This document shows, in pieces, positions 10,401 to 19,953 of a DNA stretch of 64,000 nucleotides. Source of the DNA: Saccharomycopsis fibuligera x Saccharomycopsis cf. fibuligera (lineage: Eukaryota > Ascomycota > Saccharomycetes > Ascoideales > Saccharomycopsidaceae); assembly GCA_001936135.1 (NCBI GenBank), contig CP012812.1, positions 1,054,001-1,118,000 of the forward strand. The letters are read 5' to 3'. Below the pieces are notes generated by a model, which saw only the letters and a program-made list of their open reading frames with translations, made no database searches and had not been told where the DNA came from. A program made the position numbers and the translations under genes. The stretch's first letter is position 1. Each line of letters starts with the position of its first letter.

Positions 10401-11052
10401 TTTAGGTTACAGACAGTTGATTCCATCAGTGATTAGACAACATTTCGAAGATGTTGGATTGGATGGTGATATTGCCGATCATACACCAATGGGTTCTTTA
10501 TCTGGTGGTCAATTAGTTAAAGTCGTTATTGCCGGTGCCATGTGGAACAATCCACATTTATTGGTTTTGGATGAACCAACCAATTATTTGGACAGAGACT
10601 CTTTAGGTGCATTGGCTATTGCCATTAGAGACTGGAATGGTGGTGTGGTGATGATTTCCCACAACAATGAATTTACTGGTGCTTTATGTCCAGAACAATG
10701 GATTGTTGAAAATGGTAAGATGGTCACTAAGACAATTGCTGGCATTCATGAAGATAGATTTGAAGATGGCAAACATGGTGAGTTGGCTAACAGGGTGCTT
10801 GAGACACAAGCTAACCTTGAAGCTAGTTCTAATGGCGCTGCTTCTGGTTCTGCTTCTCCAGCTCCAGCTGCTGCTTACAAGAGACCAGACGACGATGATT
10901 CTCCAGCTAACATTAAGGTTAGACAAAGAAAGAAGAAGTTGACTAGAAATGAAAAGAAGGCCAGAGATGAAAGAAGAAGATTGAGACACATTGAATGGTT
11001 GTCTTCTCCTAAGGGCACTCCAAAGCCACAAGATACTGATGATGAAGATTAG
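7471..11052 (+). CDS. NEW1: New1/Elf1: EF-3-like ABC-F ATPase acting on ribosomes
   Basis: A 1193-residue cytosolic ATPase that binds the ribosome like elongation factor 3 and, in S. cerevisiae, helps termination and recycling; Candida and fission yeast orthologues are called ELF1. N-terminal ~110 residues are Gln/Ser/Ala-rich and disordered (prion-like in S. cerevisiae). HEAT repeats follow (~110-430). ABC1 has Walker A GRNGAGKST (578-586), signature LSGGW (665-669) and LLLDEPTNHLD. ABC2 has GPNGAGKST (823-831), a chromodomain-like insert (~930-980), LSGGQ (1010-1014) and LVLDEPTNYLD. The basic C-terminus ending in SSPKGTPKP and acidic residues matches New1 rather than EF-3, which is about 1050 residues and lacks the Q-rich head. 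An E-box and TATA lie upstream; both ATPase sites look intact. Confidence 0.95.
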   Translation: MAPFPQKKKFEKFDIGSTRPAAGSGGFNNSFHSKKPMSLQQYQQQQQKQFQQQTAPAPAAAQHKSYTPTSNSVTSSDFDSASEQSTALNTPSQSTTSLTALNHSMEKLQLSPLSELMDSFKNSKNLSDIRRYATEIANRIASNGLATIQEWKFYDYVKLLTTSKSATPLLKEGSMILLQTLISNAYIDKQPFEAYLVQFYPLCLNQLVAKEVNVVKAAQKTIDLLYTCIPPAAYPSVLLTELLAYLKSSAKWKCKNGALRLINKLIEDSSPDVLKSKFHEAIPILTDISSDFKPELAKEGLKTLTAFVDILQDNLDLEKNLPVIVAALNDPKKIADCIKSLASTTFVTEVTEPTLAVLVPSLNKSMNLSSSSQDQLRLTITIVENLTRLVNNYKEIERYLPMLLPSVKKIVQTGTLPEVRELASKSLEVLESADEYSKKGESRGAYVSVEQGKEFVQNRLASDEVIFNYVGKVISDFANAHDWESLQEYLNGVFRTDDDQDSPAKFLNFDTKEAKTEYVANIIAQLKALLHVEAEDAIHEDEGIEIVNTVFSLAYGGRMLLNKTKLRLVKGHRYGLCGRNGAGKSTLMRAIDNGQVDGFPSKDVLRTCFVEHKVPEDDDKSNNLDLVSLIKLEPEFAALEREEIAKALEEVGFDETRRAQAINSLSGGWRMKLELAKAMLMKADILLLDEPTNHLDVANVAWLENYLLEHTDITSLIVSHDSGFLDKVCTNIIHYEGKKLAYYKGNLSELVKVKPEAKSYYTLSGSNAKMAFPRCGLLQGIKSRTKAIAKMVDVTFGYPGTSKPSLSNVSCSLSLSSRVAILGPNGAGKSTLIKLLTAELVPQSGTVEKHPNLRIGYIAQHALQHVEQHKEKTANQYLQWRYKFGDDREVLLKESRKISDEEKEIMKKEIDIADGRGPRQIEAIVGRQKFKKSFQYEVKWKFWLPKYNSWVPKEVLLEHGFHKLVQKFDDHEASREGLGYRQLIPSVIRQHFEDVGLDGDIADHTPMGSLSGGQLVKVVIAGAMWNNPHLLVLDEPTNYLDRDSLGALAIAIRDWNGGVVMISHNNEFTGALCPEQWIVENGKMVTKTIAGIHEDRFEDGKHGELANRVLETQANLEASSNGAASGSASPAPAAAYKRPDDDDSPANIKVRQRKKKLTRNEKKARDERRRLRHIEWLSSPKGTPKPQDTDDED

Positions 11053-12892
11053 TTTTAGAGAGAGAGAGAGATAGTGAGAGAGGGAGTGGTTTGACTAATT
11101 CCTGCTTTTATTTTTTATTTTCTTTTCTTTCTTTTCTTTTATCATTTTCGGTGTTAAATTGTTGAGTTATCGAGTTTCATTTTTTGTTCACTTTTTCATT
11201 TTTTGATTTTGATTCTTCTGGTCTGCTTGGTTCAAAGTACTTCTCATATTTTTTTTTTAAAATTACATACATATGTGCCTGGTTTTTGCTTTTTTATGCT
11301 TGATAAATTCATGTGTTACTTTTTTTTATTACTTAATTGTTTATTTGAAATATTAATATTCCTACTGTTTTTCCTTCCAGTTGTCGCACACTATAGAAAT
11401 TCGGCTCATTAGCTTTTTTTTTAATACTCCATTTTTTATTAATTCATAATTATACTTTTAATTTAATCTACACATTTACATACTTACATTTCACATCTTG
11501 CTATCTGAATGTCATCATAACTAACCGTTTTGCTTTGAAGCTCTAGCTTTTTCTTTCTCGTATTGTAGCTATTTGCAATTATTTTGCTTGTATTTCCAAT
11601 CACACCGATGCACCAAGGTATCAAACCTGTATATACTACTACACAATAACTTTATTATGATCTAGGCTTTCCGCAAACCGTGATTTAGTTTGCAAGCGTA
11701 AAGAAAAAAGGAGTTTCAAATTTCAAAAAGTACGTTGAACACTTAGTGGTATACTGGAATAGCTCGTTGGGTTGAAAAAAACACATCTGGTCGAAGAGAC
11801 CCTATGACATTCTACCTGCTACGAACGACAACAGATTGCATAGTATAACACCCATACACTAGCTAAACACCATGCTGGGGATTAAAAATTGTAGCTAACG
11901 ATAACTTTACGGGTGAAATAATGACCATGGCTTTAGAGGATAAGTTAGTGATTGTAAAATATCTACTAACGTAATACAACCAAGCTTCAGCCAAACTGAA
12001 TGTTTCTAGTATAGGATTTTTTTGACACACGAAGACTATTTCATATGTGAAAATAATGTGGTCTACAACTTTGTCTTTCTTCTAGCAACGCAAAAATGAG
12101 CCATAAATATGGGGGCTTCATGTGTATATTGCAGGTGAGTTCAACATATATTGCCATATTTTTTACTAAGCCCGCAAAAGTTTCTTGGAAATGGGCTCTG
12201 AGTCCCGAGATTGGAACCGATGATGTCGGAGAGCTGATCAAGCTGAAACGATTCTTGCCAAAATCGCCCTGAAGGCAGTAGGCAATAATTTGTAAATAAT
12301 TTGTGAAGTATTATTTAATAGTGATCAGCAAAATACATTGTGATATGATGTACACTTGCTAAATACAGTTTTAAAACTGAAAAGGAACAATCTAATTATA
12401 GTACAGCTAGAAAACGATAGATCAACGAAATGATAAATCAGTATGACAGTTAACGGGGGCTGTGCATTCATGCATGCTGAGTTACCGGATTGAGATAGTA
12501 AAGGGAATATTAACAGCCAGCAAGCGAACGCGAGAGCCGTTAGCGACCAATCGGTCTTATGAACGTCAACGGAGGCGTTTGAAGACAGTTACTAATGTGC
12601 AAAGGGATTCCCAGAGCTGGCTTTATATTATTCAAGTTAAGATGTGATCCCTTTTTTTAATTGTGACAGGTTCGTTGGTTAATTTTATTAAAAAAATAGA
12701 TCTGTTGAAGCAGTCAATACAGTTAAAATATATAAAATGACCAAATCTTGAAATGAATTGATAAAACAAATCTCAAAGTAATGAGAACAACAAGCTAACA
12801 AACCAAGTTAACTAACCTACTAAAAAAAATTACATCTAGCTTTCGGCCCACCAGTAGACCTATTTTAAATTTCACATTACAACTCTAAAAAC
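11053..12892. other. Intergenic, NEW1 3' flank to the peptide gene
   Basis: Begins with a (GA)n-like stretch (11059-11086) after the NEW1 stop, then T-rich 3' flank. The rest is AT-rich without a convincing ORF. A TATATAAAA-like sequence near 12729 lies ~160 bp before the short peptide gene and may be its TATA box. Confidence 0.5.
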
Positions 12893-13048
12893 ATGAACAG
12901 ATCTATTTTCACTGCATTGCTCCTCTTGCCGGCATTATTTGCCACAATCACTGCTTATCCAGTCAATGTTGATTTAGGCAAAAGAGAACCAAGGAAGAAG
13001 TCTGGAAATCACTGGATTGGCATTCCTGACCTTAGCAAGTTGGTATGA
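12893..13048 (+). CDS. Short secreted-peptide precursor with Kex2-type Lys-Arg site
   Basis: A 51-codon ORF with a true ATG after an A-rich leader. Residues 1-21 form a good signal peptide: Asn-Arg-Ser, then a Leu/Ala-rich core, then an Ala-Thr-Ile-Thr-Ala end fitting signal peptidase. A ten-residue spacer (YPVNVDLGKR) ends in Lys30-Arg31, a Kex2 site. The remaining 20 residues begin EPRKK, contain one Trp in GNHWIGIP, and end in a hydrophobic KLV. This is the layout of a yeast prepro-peptide, but the product does not resemble alpha-pheromones or Ece1 peptides that I know. The last codons include GTATGA, so a 5' splice site at 13043 is possible, though I found no good TACTAAC nearby. Coding status is inferred from composition and layout only. 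Confidence 0.55.
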   Translation: MNRSIFTALLLLPALFATITAYPVNVDLGKREPRKKSGNHWIGIPDLSKLV

Positions 13049-13706
13049 GCTGTGGTCTCAATGAATCGGCCAATTTATTCCGGAAGAGGTAACTGCACTA
13101 CTAGATGGTCCTGTATTTTTCTCTCTCTTTCTGTTTGTGGCTTTATCGTTGTCTTTGACTTAGACTTTGCATATGCTGTTGATGATTAGTACTACTTACT
13201 TTGTCGTTTGGAAGACACTAAGCTTTTACTTTTCACATTACCTATCTTATAGTTCTTGCTGCTTCAATTTCTTTTTCTCTTGAATCACTCTATATTAATT
13301 GCAGCCGCGTACACATTAATCAATTTATTTTATTTAATTGCTTTACATAACTTGGAATCCATACGCAGTCATGCTACTGCTTATCAAAATTATTTAGCGA
13401 AGGAGCTTCATATAGCAATTGTAATAATATGAAAAGCGCAAGCTTTCTTAATCATATAAAGTGAGGTTATAAACTCGGGGAATTCTTTCGTCTTCTGGGT
13501 TCCAGCTACACTGCTTGGTCTTAACTTGATTCTGCTTTTCTCTGTCAGTCTATCGTATATGATGGCTTTCAGGCCAGTCCTGTACAATAATTCTGATTTT
13601 ATACAACTAAAAATTTATCGAAAGATGCGATTACAAAAGCTAACTTTACAAAAAGTCATATCTATTGATTTATTAATTTATATAAATAGCTTAATTCTAT
13701 ACAATT
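13049..13706. other. Intergenic between the peptide gene and MES1 3' end
   Basis: T-rich and AT-rich; short chance ORFs only. Nothing further supported. Confidence 0.5.
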
Positions 13707-16118
13707 TCAAGCCTGCTTACCACCGTATTTTTGTCTCCAAACATCAATCATTTTCTCGTCAATTCTGCTAAACAAGTAATCAGCTTCTCCAATATTGTGA
13801 CCCTCAGCAATAACAAATTCAAACTCATCAGGAATGTAAAGATCACCAACGTTCAATTGTCTGTTAATGTTTTTCGAGGTTTCTGGCATAAATGGACCAA
13901 TAACTTGACTTACTACGGCAAGAATATTGATTCCCACATAAACCACCAAATCACTCTTTTCTGGCTCATTGTTGAAAGACGTGTTATCAAGTTTATTTTC
14001 TTGCAAGAATTGGTTACCTTTAGCAGAAATGCTCATGGCAAGTTGCAAGGCTTTTCTTTCTTCACATTTGATGGAAGCTTCATTGTATTTGGTAAGCAAA
14101 TCATTGATTTCTTGGATCAATGTTTCGTAGTCTTTAAGTAAGGAAAGTTTGGTAAGGTCAACTTTTGGAATCACACCTTTGTAATTCTTGTTAACAAATT
14201 TCACCAATCTATTGGCAAAGTTACCCAAGTTGGCCAAAAGTTCAGAATTGTTACCTCTAACGAATTCTTCCCAAGAAAATTGGGAATCAGAAGTTTCCGG
14301 TCTAACAGAAATCAAATAGTATCTCCAAACTGAAGGAGAAATTCCAGTTTCTTTAGCCATGTCACCGAACACCCCGACTTTTTCAGATTTGGAAAATTTA
14401 CCCCCCTCGTACTGCAAATATTCAGTGGTGTCAATGTGATAATTCTTGGTCCAATTGTCTCTAGTACCAATTTGAGTAGCTGGGAAAATAATAGAATGGA
14501 AACTGACGTTATCTTTACCCATGAATTGATACAATTTAACATTTTCTGGATTTTTCCACCAATCTTCCCATTTTTTCACATATTCAAGACCTTTATTTTT
14601 GAAGTAATTGGCAGTGATGGAAACATAACCAATGGTAGCATCGAACCAGACATACAAAACTTTATCGCTGTATTTTTCCAATGGAACAGGGGTACCCCAT
14701 TTGAGGTCTCTAGTAATAGAAAATGGTCTCAAACCTTCCTTCAACCAAGTATTGGTGATATTTTTGGTGTTTTTGGTCCATCTACCAGCTTCACTAGTTT
14801 CTTCAATCCATTTTTTAGTTTCTGGCTCAAGAGCATCCAATTTCAAATAAACATGATCAGAGAATCTAGCTACAGGAACATGACCATCCAATTTACATTT
14901 TGGATCAATTAATTCTAATGGATTCAACAAGTTACCGCAACCGTCACACTGATCGCCTCTAGCCTTTGGATATTGACATTTAGGACAAGTACCATTAACA
15001 AATCTATCAGCCAAAAACCCTTTATGGTGATCACAATATAGTTGTTGAATAGTTTGTTCGGACAAGTAGTTGTTGTCCCATAATTTCATAAACATATCTT
15101 GTGCAATTTCTGTTTGCAACTCAGTAGTAGTTCTACCAAAGAAATCAAAGTTGATGTCGAACCACTTGTAAATGTCCGCGTGAAGTTTGTGGTATTTGTC
15201 ACATAATTCTTGGGGAGTGGTCTTGTCTTCAAGAGCTTTGGTCTCAGTAGCAGTACCGTATTCATCAGTACCACCAACAAACAAAGCATTATAATCCTTC
15301 TTGGCCTTAACGTATCGAGCAAAGACATCAGCAGATAAGACAGAACCAATGATGTTACCCAAATGTGGCACATTATTAACGTATGGCAAGGCAGAAGTGA
15401 TTAAAATGTTTTTCTTTTTTGGATCTGGCACAATCACATCGGCTTGATTTTCAACTGCATAATTTTTGCCTGCGGCAGTCAAGACTTTTTCGCCAGTTTT
15501 GGTAGCGTTGATGACTCTAGTTTGAGCTACTTCTTTTTTTGGCTTACTAGCATTTTTATTTTGACTTTCTTTCTTGTTCAAAGCGGTGATGATGGTAGCG
15601 TTGTGGGTTTTCAAAACTTTGATGTTGGCATTAGTGCTGCTGGTTTTGAAAAACTTGGTGAACCATTTGTATTGGCCAATAAACTTGAACTTGGCAGTGT
15701 AGAATGGGTATAATGAAGCAAAGACCAAGATTTGGAAAGGATCAGCAACGATTGGTTCGTTATCCTTGAAGACTGGCAAGTTTTCTATAGAAAAAGAAGT
15801 TCTATCCAATGCATCATTTTCTGCTAAAGCTACTAAGTAGCCTCTCAATTTGACCAAAATGTCCTTTTGTTCCTGAGTAAACTCTTCAAAAAAGTTTTTG
15901 CTATTGAATTTAGAAGCCAAGTAAAGAACAATAGCGTTAGCATCAACTAACTCAAAGTCCAGTTTGGTGTCCTTGAGAGAAGTGAAGCCAGAAACTTCTT
16001 CAAAAACAATGTCCAATTTCTGGTATTGGCTGTTAGCAAGAATGATTTTCAAATTTTCTGTCTGCTGCAAAGGCGAGATGCCGTAGGCAGCGGCCAACTG
16101 TAACGATGTTGCACTCAT
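13707..16118 (-). CDS. MES1: Cytosolic methionyl-tRNA synthetase
   Basis: Class I aminoacyl-tRNA synthetase that charges tRNA-Met for initiation and elongation. I start it at the ATG at 16118 (MSATSLQ, 803 residues); the longer open frame begins with GTG. Residues ~1-180 form the GST-like appendix that in yeast binds the Arc1 cofactor. The catalytic core has ILITSALPYVNNVPHLGN with the HIGH-type HLGN at 252-255, a zinc knuckle CPKC...CDGC (378-394), and KFSKS at 574-578, the yeast form of KMSKS. The anticodon-binding helical domain follows and ends KYGGKQA, close to S. cerevisiae Mes1. All key elements are present. A perfect Gcn4 site lies 361 bp upstream, fitting general amino-acid control. 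Confidence 0.96.
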   Translation of the reverse strand: MSATSLQLAAAYGISPLQQTENLKIILANSQYQKLDIVFEEVSGFTSLKDTKLDFELVDANAIVLYLASKFNSKNFFEEFTQEQKDILVKLRGYLVALAENDALDRTSFSIENLPVFKDNEPIVADPFQILVFASLYPFYTAKFKFIGQYKWFTKFFKTSSTNANIKVLKTHNATIITALNKKESQNKNASKPKKEVAQTRVINATKTGEKVLTAAGKNYAVENQADVIVPDPKKKNILITSALPYVNNVPHLGNIIGSVLSADVFARYVKAKKDYNALFVGGTDEYGTATETKALEDKTTPQELCDKYHKLHADIYKWFDINFDFFGRTTTELQTEIAQDMFMKLWDNNYLSEQTIQQLYCDHHKGFLADRFVNGTCPKCQYPKARGDQCDGCGNLLNPLELIDPKCKLDGHVPVARFSDHVYLKLDALEPETKKWIEETSEAGRWTKNTKNITNTWLKEGLRPFSITRDLKWGTPVPLEKYSDKVLYVWFDATIGYVSITANYFKNKGLEYVKKWEDWWKNPENVKLYQFMGKDNVSFHSIIFPATQIGTRDNWTKNYHIDTTEYLQYEGGKFSKSEKVGVFGDMAKETGISPSVWRYYLISVRPETSDSQFSWEEFVRGNNSELLANLGNFANRLVKFVNKNYKGVIPKVDLTKLSLLKDYETLIQEINDLLTKYNEASIKCEERKALQLAMSISAKGNQFLQENKLDNTSFNNEPEKSDLVVYVGINILAVVSQVIGPFMPETSKNINRQLNVGDLYIPDEFEFVIAEGHNIGEADYLFSRIDEKMIDVWRQKYGGKQA

Positions 16119-17380
16119 GGTGTGGATGATGGAGGCGCGCTCTTGGGTACTGTTCCTGGTCAACTGTTGAATGATGACTAAAATTTTCACTGGAATTTAT
16201 AGTAATCTTATCACCAACTTTTTTTAATTTTTTTTTTTTTTTTTTTTTTTTCTTTTCCGTTCCTGTGATGCCAATTACAAGAAGGAAGAAAAACTAAAAT
16301 TTCTGCGTGTCATCTGCCCATCAGTGATCACGATTTTTTCAGTTGCCGACTTAAGGAGATCCACAGTTCTGCTTCAGTCCACTTTAGACCACTTTAGACC
16401 GGGTTTTCTGGAAATGTGGTGTGTTGGTGATTGGGGATAAGCTAGCGGTGGCTTGTCAGAGGAGGTTTTACAATATTATGAGTCAAGCTTTAGTGAATTA
16501 TTCCTATACGTTTTGTCACTCTGGGGACGATCTGTTCAATATTGCCGCAACCCGCATTACCATGCATGGTGATATATTAAATGACTCTCCTAAAGCAAAA
16601 ACAATAGCAAGGAAAAGGTGCTGATACGTGAAGTGAGAAATGTGTTATTATTTTATCTCATTAACTCAAATATCAGATATTATTCCGCTGCTCGCATGCA
16701 AGCATTATAAAAGACCGCAAACCAGTTCATTGATCATGATCTAATAATGCATACCCATATATTCTATAAACTAGAAATAAAGATAAAAATGTTCGGGTCT
16801 TTTAGCATCTTACGACAAACCAAGTTTTTGCTCCATGGTCTTGAGAACTGTTGTTTAATGCTCTAACTTAATAATGGAGTTCTAATGGCAGGACAACCCT
16901 TCTTGTTTTCGAAGCATTTTGGTCTTGTCTGCGGCGAGAATTTATCTAATTAACATAATATGCGAACGATTTTGAGTGCTTTTCAGTAGTTTTATCCCGC
17001 AAGACGGCAGTTGCTTTGTTAGAAATTTAGCGGCTTTTTCATTGCAACATCTTTTCTGATACCGTTGATGCTCGATTGTCATAAAAATTGCGTGCTCCAC
17101 CGTATGTATACGAAAGGGACTGAAGTTACGAAAGCTAACTCAACATCATCAAACGGCCTTCTTTTGTCATTTCTTTCATTCTGAAGCCAATTTCAAGAAC
17201 AAAATACATAACATGGTTGTTTTAGAGTAAAAGTAGAAAATAAGAGTCATGCTCCTTTCTGTTTACTACATGCAACAACAAACAAAACCCCTTTTTTTTT
17301 TTTTTTGTTTTTCAATGCATTAATCTTTTATTAAATATACAGTCACTATTAAGCGTATACCGCTTCCATAAATTTTAAGT
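16119..17380. other. MES1 promoter and GLE2 3' flank
   Basis: T24 run at 16228-16251 in the proximal promoter, a TGAGTCA at 16479-16485, a TGACTC half-match at 16582-16587, then AT-rich sequence. No gene seen. Confidence 0.6.
16479..16485. promoter_or_regulatory. Gcn4-type site TGAGTCA upstream of MES1
   Basis: Perfect 7-bp AP-1/Gcn4 consensus 361 bp upstream of the MES1 start. Aminoacyl-tRNA synthetase genes are known Gcn4 targets in yeasts. Binding is inferred. Confidence 0.5.
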
Positions 17381-18442
17381 TCATGGCCTCTTTTTTCTAG
17401 CTACTTCATCTTCCTTCACTGCATGAATCTTCACCGTCACTGGATTATCCGGTTTACTAAATTGATGTCCCTTAGCCCAATCGTAGCCCAAGGCATAAGC
17501 GAAAATCGTACCGTTTTTGTTAAAGCTGGTAGCAGTAACACTAGTGCTCAAGCTTGAAAATGCTTTTAATCTATGTTTTGTATCCTTGTCCCAAATAGAA
17601 ATTGACCCATCTGAACCAGCAGTGACAAAAGTACCATGCACTGGATGGAAACAAATAGAATTTAATGAGAAAATTTTATTTTCTGAGCGGCCAGCAACTG
17701 TTTTACTTTCACGATGGCATTTGAAGGCAAAACTTTTCGATTTTTGATCTTCATCACTGACATACTGCACTGCACAACGGCCTTCAATGGATCCTACTGC
17801 GTACCCATCTCCCTGGATAAAGCAACTGAGTGATCTCGTTTGCCATCTTAATGGAGATCCGGTTTCTTTGAAAATGGTGGTTGGATTATCCAAATTGATA
17901 ATCACGAATTTCTTCTCTGCAGTGGCGGCAACAAGCAATTTCTGGCAGGTATCCATAGCATAACATCTTTCCGGCAATTGAATGGTAGCCACTGGATTAG
18001 GAGTACGCATGTCCCAATACTTCAAAGTTTTGTCCCAGGAACCACTAACAACAACAGGGGTGTTACTTGGTCCACACTCAGCGAATCTTACCACTTTTAC
18101 AGCATCATCATGAGCTCCTATTTGCGTAGCTTGACCAGATGCAACATCATATAAACGCACTGCTTTGTCACAACCACCAGAGACAACTTTTGTCCCATCA
18201 TTGGTCCATCTTGTGGTTAGCACTGGCGCTTGATGTTCGTATAATGCTCGGCCTTGAGTGGTACCGTTGCTTAGCACTTCGTAAATTCTCACTTTGTTGT
18301 CCCACGATGAAACGGTTAAGAATTCGCCTTGAGAAGAAAAACTCAAGTCAGAAACAGTGTCTTCTGGGGGATTGGACAAAGTGATGTCATTGGCCAAGCT
18401 ATTGGTGTTAGCAGTAGAAGAAACTGGTCTTCCGAATGACAT
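17381..18442 (-). CDS. GLE2: Gle2/Rae1 nuclear-pore mRNA-export WD40 protein
   Basis: A 353-residue WD40 beta-propeller with an ATG at 18442. Rae1/Gle2 docks on the GLEBS motif of a Gle2-binding nucleoporin at the nuclear pore and supports poly(A) RNA export. The N-terminus (LANDI, then PPEDTVSDLSFS) and the repeat sequences (SSWDNKVRIYEV, SGGCDKAVRLYDV, SGSWDKTLKYWDM, TAGSDGSISIWDKD) match the family closely. The C-terminus FAYALGYDWAKGHQ and the final ARKKRP are also typical. Length is normal and no repeat is missing. It is transcribed in the same direction as MES1, 1.26 kb upstream of the MES1 start. Confidence 0.94.
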   Translation of the reverse strand: MSFGRPVSSTANTNSLANDITLSNPPEDTVSDLSFSSQGEFLTVSSWDNKVRIYEVLSNGTTQGRALYEHQAPVLTTRWTNDGTKVVSGGCDKAVRLYDVASGQATQIGAHDDAVKVVRFAECGPSNTPVVVSGSWDKTLKYWDMRTPNPVATIQLPERCYAMDTCQKLLVAATAEKKFVIINLDNPTTIFKETGSPLRWQTRSLSCFIQGDGYAVGSIEGRCAVQYVSDEDQKSKSFAFKCHRESKTVAGRSENKIFSLNSICFHPVHGTFVTAGSDGSISIWDKDTKHRLKAFSSLSTSVTATSFNKNGTIFAYALGYDWAKGHQFSKPDNPVTVKIHAVKEDEVARKKRP

Positions 18443-19320
18443 GATTGAAACCTGGGTATTTAGCTTTTGGTGTGGTTTTTATTGTGTGCTTGTTATAATG
18501 ATTTATTTGTTTTGATTGAGTTCATCAAATGTCTAAGTTGAATTTTGAATTGGCACCGTGCAACTGCTATTGATCAGTATAGTACAATGAGCATACAGAT
18601 ACACTTGTAAAACGCAATAAATGCTGATGGCAATGATTGGCTGGTTTTGATAAAAATAATGATGATGATGATGATAATGTCCCACTGTCCGCGACAACTC
18701 TTTGGCAATTCCTCTTAGTAACTCTTTTGGCGACTGAAACCCTTTATTTGTTTTTCTTTATCATTCACAGCCAGGAGTGAAAAAATAAAATAAAATAAAA
18801 TAAAAAAAAAAAAGAGCCCGCGATGGTGGTTACCCGGATATATAGTGCTATGTAAAGGCAAGTCTTCAACTAGTAAAAGCAGATGTATACAAAGATAAGT
18901 CGTAATTTTATAACTCATTGCTCACGCGTATGGTTTTTTTTTTTTGTTTTTGTTTTGCCTTTGTATTAATTGTGATATCCTGGTTTGAATGGCCATGCTC
19001 ATAACTTACTTTCCGCTCAGAAACTTTTATTACCGCATCTTTAAATTCTAGTAAATGCTTAACGCTTACACACCCGCCCGTTGAAAAATATCATCCTCTC
19101 TTGCTATGTGCTTATCCGCGCTGGTAAAAATTTTATCTAGCTCTTCAACTTTTTGTAGAGCTCATCTAACGGGCACTGAAGGCGGATCTGCAATTGTCGG
19201 AAATAGTAAGTGTGTATACATTCTGTTCAAAGAACGCCCATAACACTACTGCAAACACTTTAATTGACCTTCTCGATTTATATCCATAGTTGATTTGAAG
19301 GTGAGCCGGAAAAATAAAAA

Positions 19321-19322
<2 letters not shown>

Positions 19323-19361
<39 letters not shown>
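19323..19361 (+). repeat. A39 homopolymer
   Basis: Uninterrupted run of 39 A, the longest in the window. Poly(dA:dT) tracts of this size exclude nucleosomes and vary in length between isolates. Exact length in an assembly is uncertain. Confidence 0.9.
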
Positions 19362-19363
<2 letters not shown>

Positions 19364-19854
19364 CAGATACGCTGCATCTACAGTGGTATCCCAAGCAAAC
19401 TCGATTCAATATACCAGCAGTACCCTTATGTAACAGAAAGCTGGATCGTTTACTTCCCTATAAAAATAAGCGTGCTAGTTCGTCAAGTCCCTTCTCTTTG
19501 CAAAATTTATTTTGATGAAACAATCTTACACTGAAGTTAGTAATGCCAGATCTAGGTGAAAGCCGAACAAGTAGAAAAGGAAAGGAAGTCTTGAATCAAT
19601 TCTGAGAATAATGGAAAACAAACAAGAGAAGCATGCCAGAATCAAAATAAAGTTGAACGTAGATCAAAGTTACTGAGGCAGTCATCTAATCAAGAACTTC
19701 TCTTACAATAAGTTTCAATTTTAGTAATATTTTGGCAAACTTGTGACCAAATTCTGTTCTATTTCAGTCGATCCCGGTCAATTGTTCTGAACATCAAACA
19801 GAACTGCTACAGTGAGCAAGTAAAACAACCAACAATCCAAAAAAGATCGAAGCA

Positions 19855-19953
19855 ATGCTACTCTACCTGGCTGCAAATAAACAACCCCAGCAAAACTACA
19901 GCCCCTTTGCAACAACTAGCTTAGCAACTATTCCCACCACAGAGCAAGAATAA
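19855..19953 (+). CDS. Possible short ORF of 32 codons
   Basis: ATG preceded by an A-rich leader and encoding a 32-residue peptide rich in Gln, Thr and Pro (for example NKQPQQNYSPF) that reads more like coding sequence than its neighbours. CCCTATAAAAATA lies about 400 bp upstream. No homologue known to me; could equally be chance. Confidence 0.2.
   Translation: MLLYLAANKQPQQNYSPFATTSLATIPTTEQE

Noticed and set aside
7471-11052. Calling this gene translation elongation factor 3 (TEF3/CEF3)
   Set aside because: It is ~150 residues too long, has a Gln-rich head and the New1-specific C-terminal tail.
16119-16190. N-terminal extension of MES1
   Set aside because: The extended frame starts with GTG; MSATSLQ at 16118 is the first ATG and matches expected GST-domain starts.
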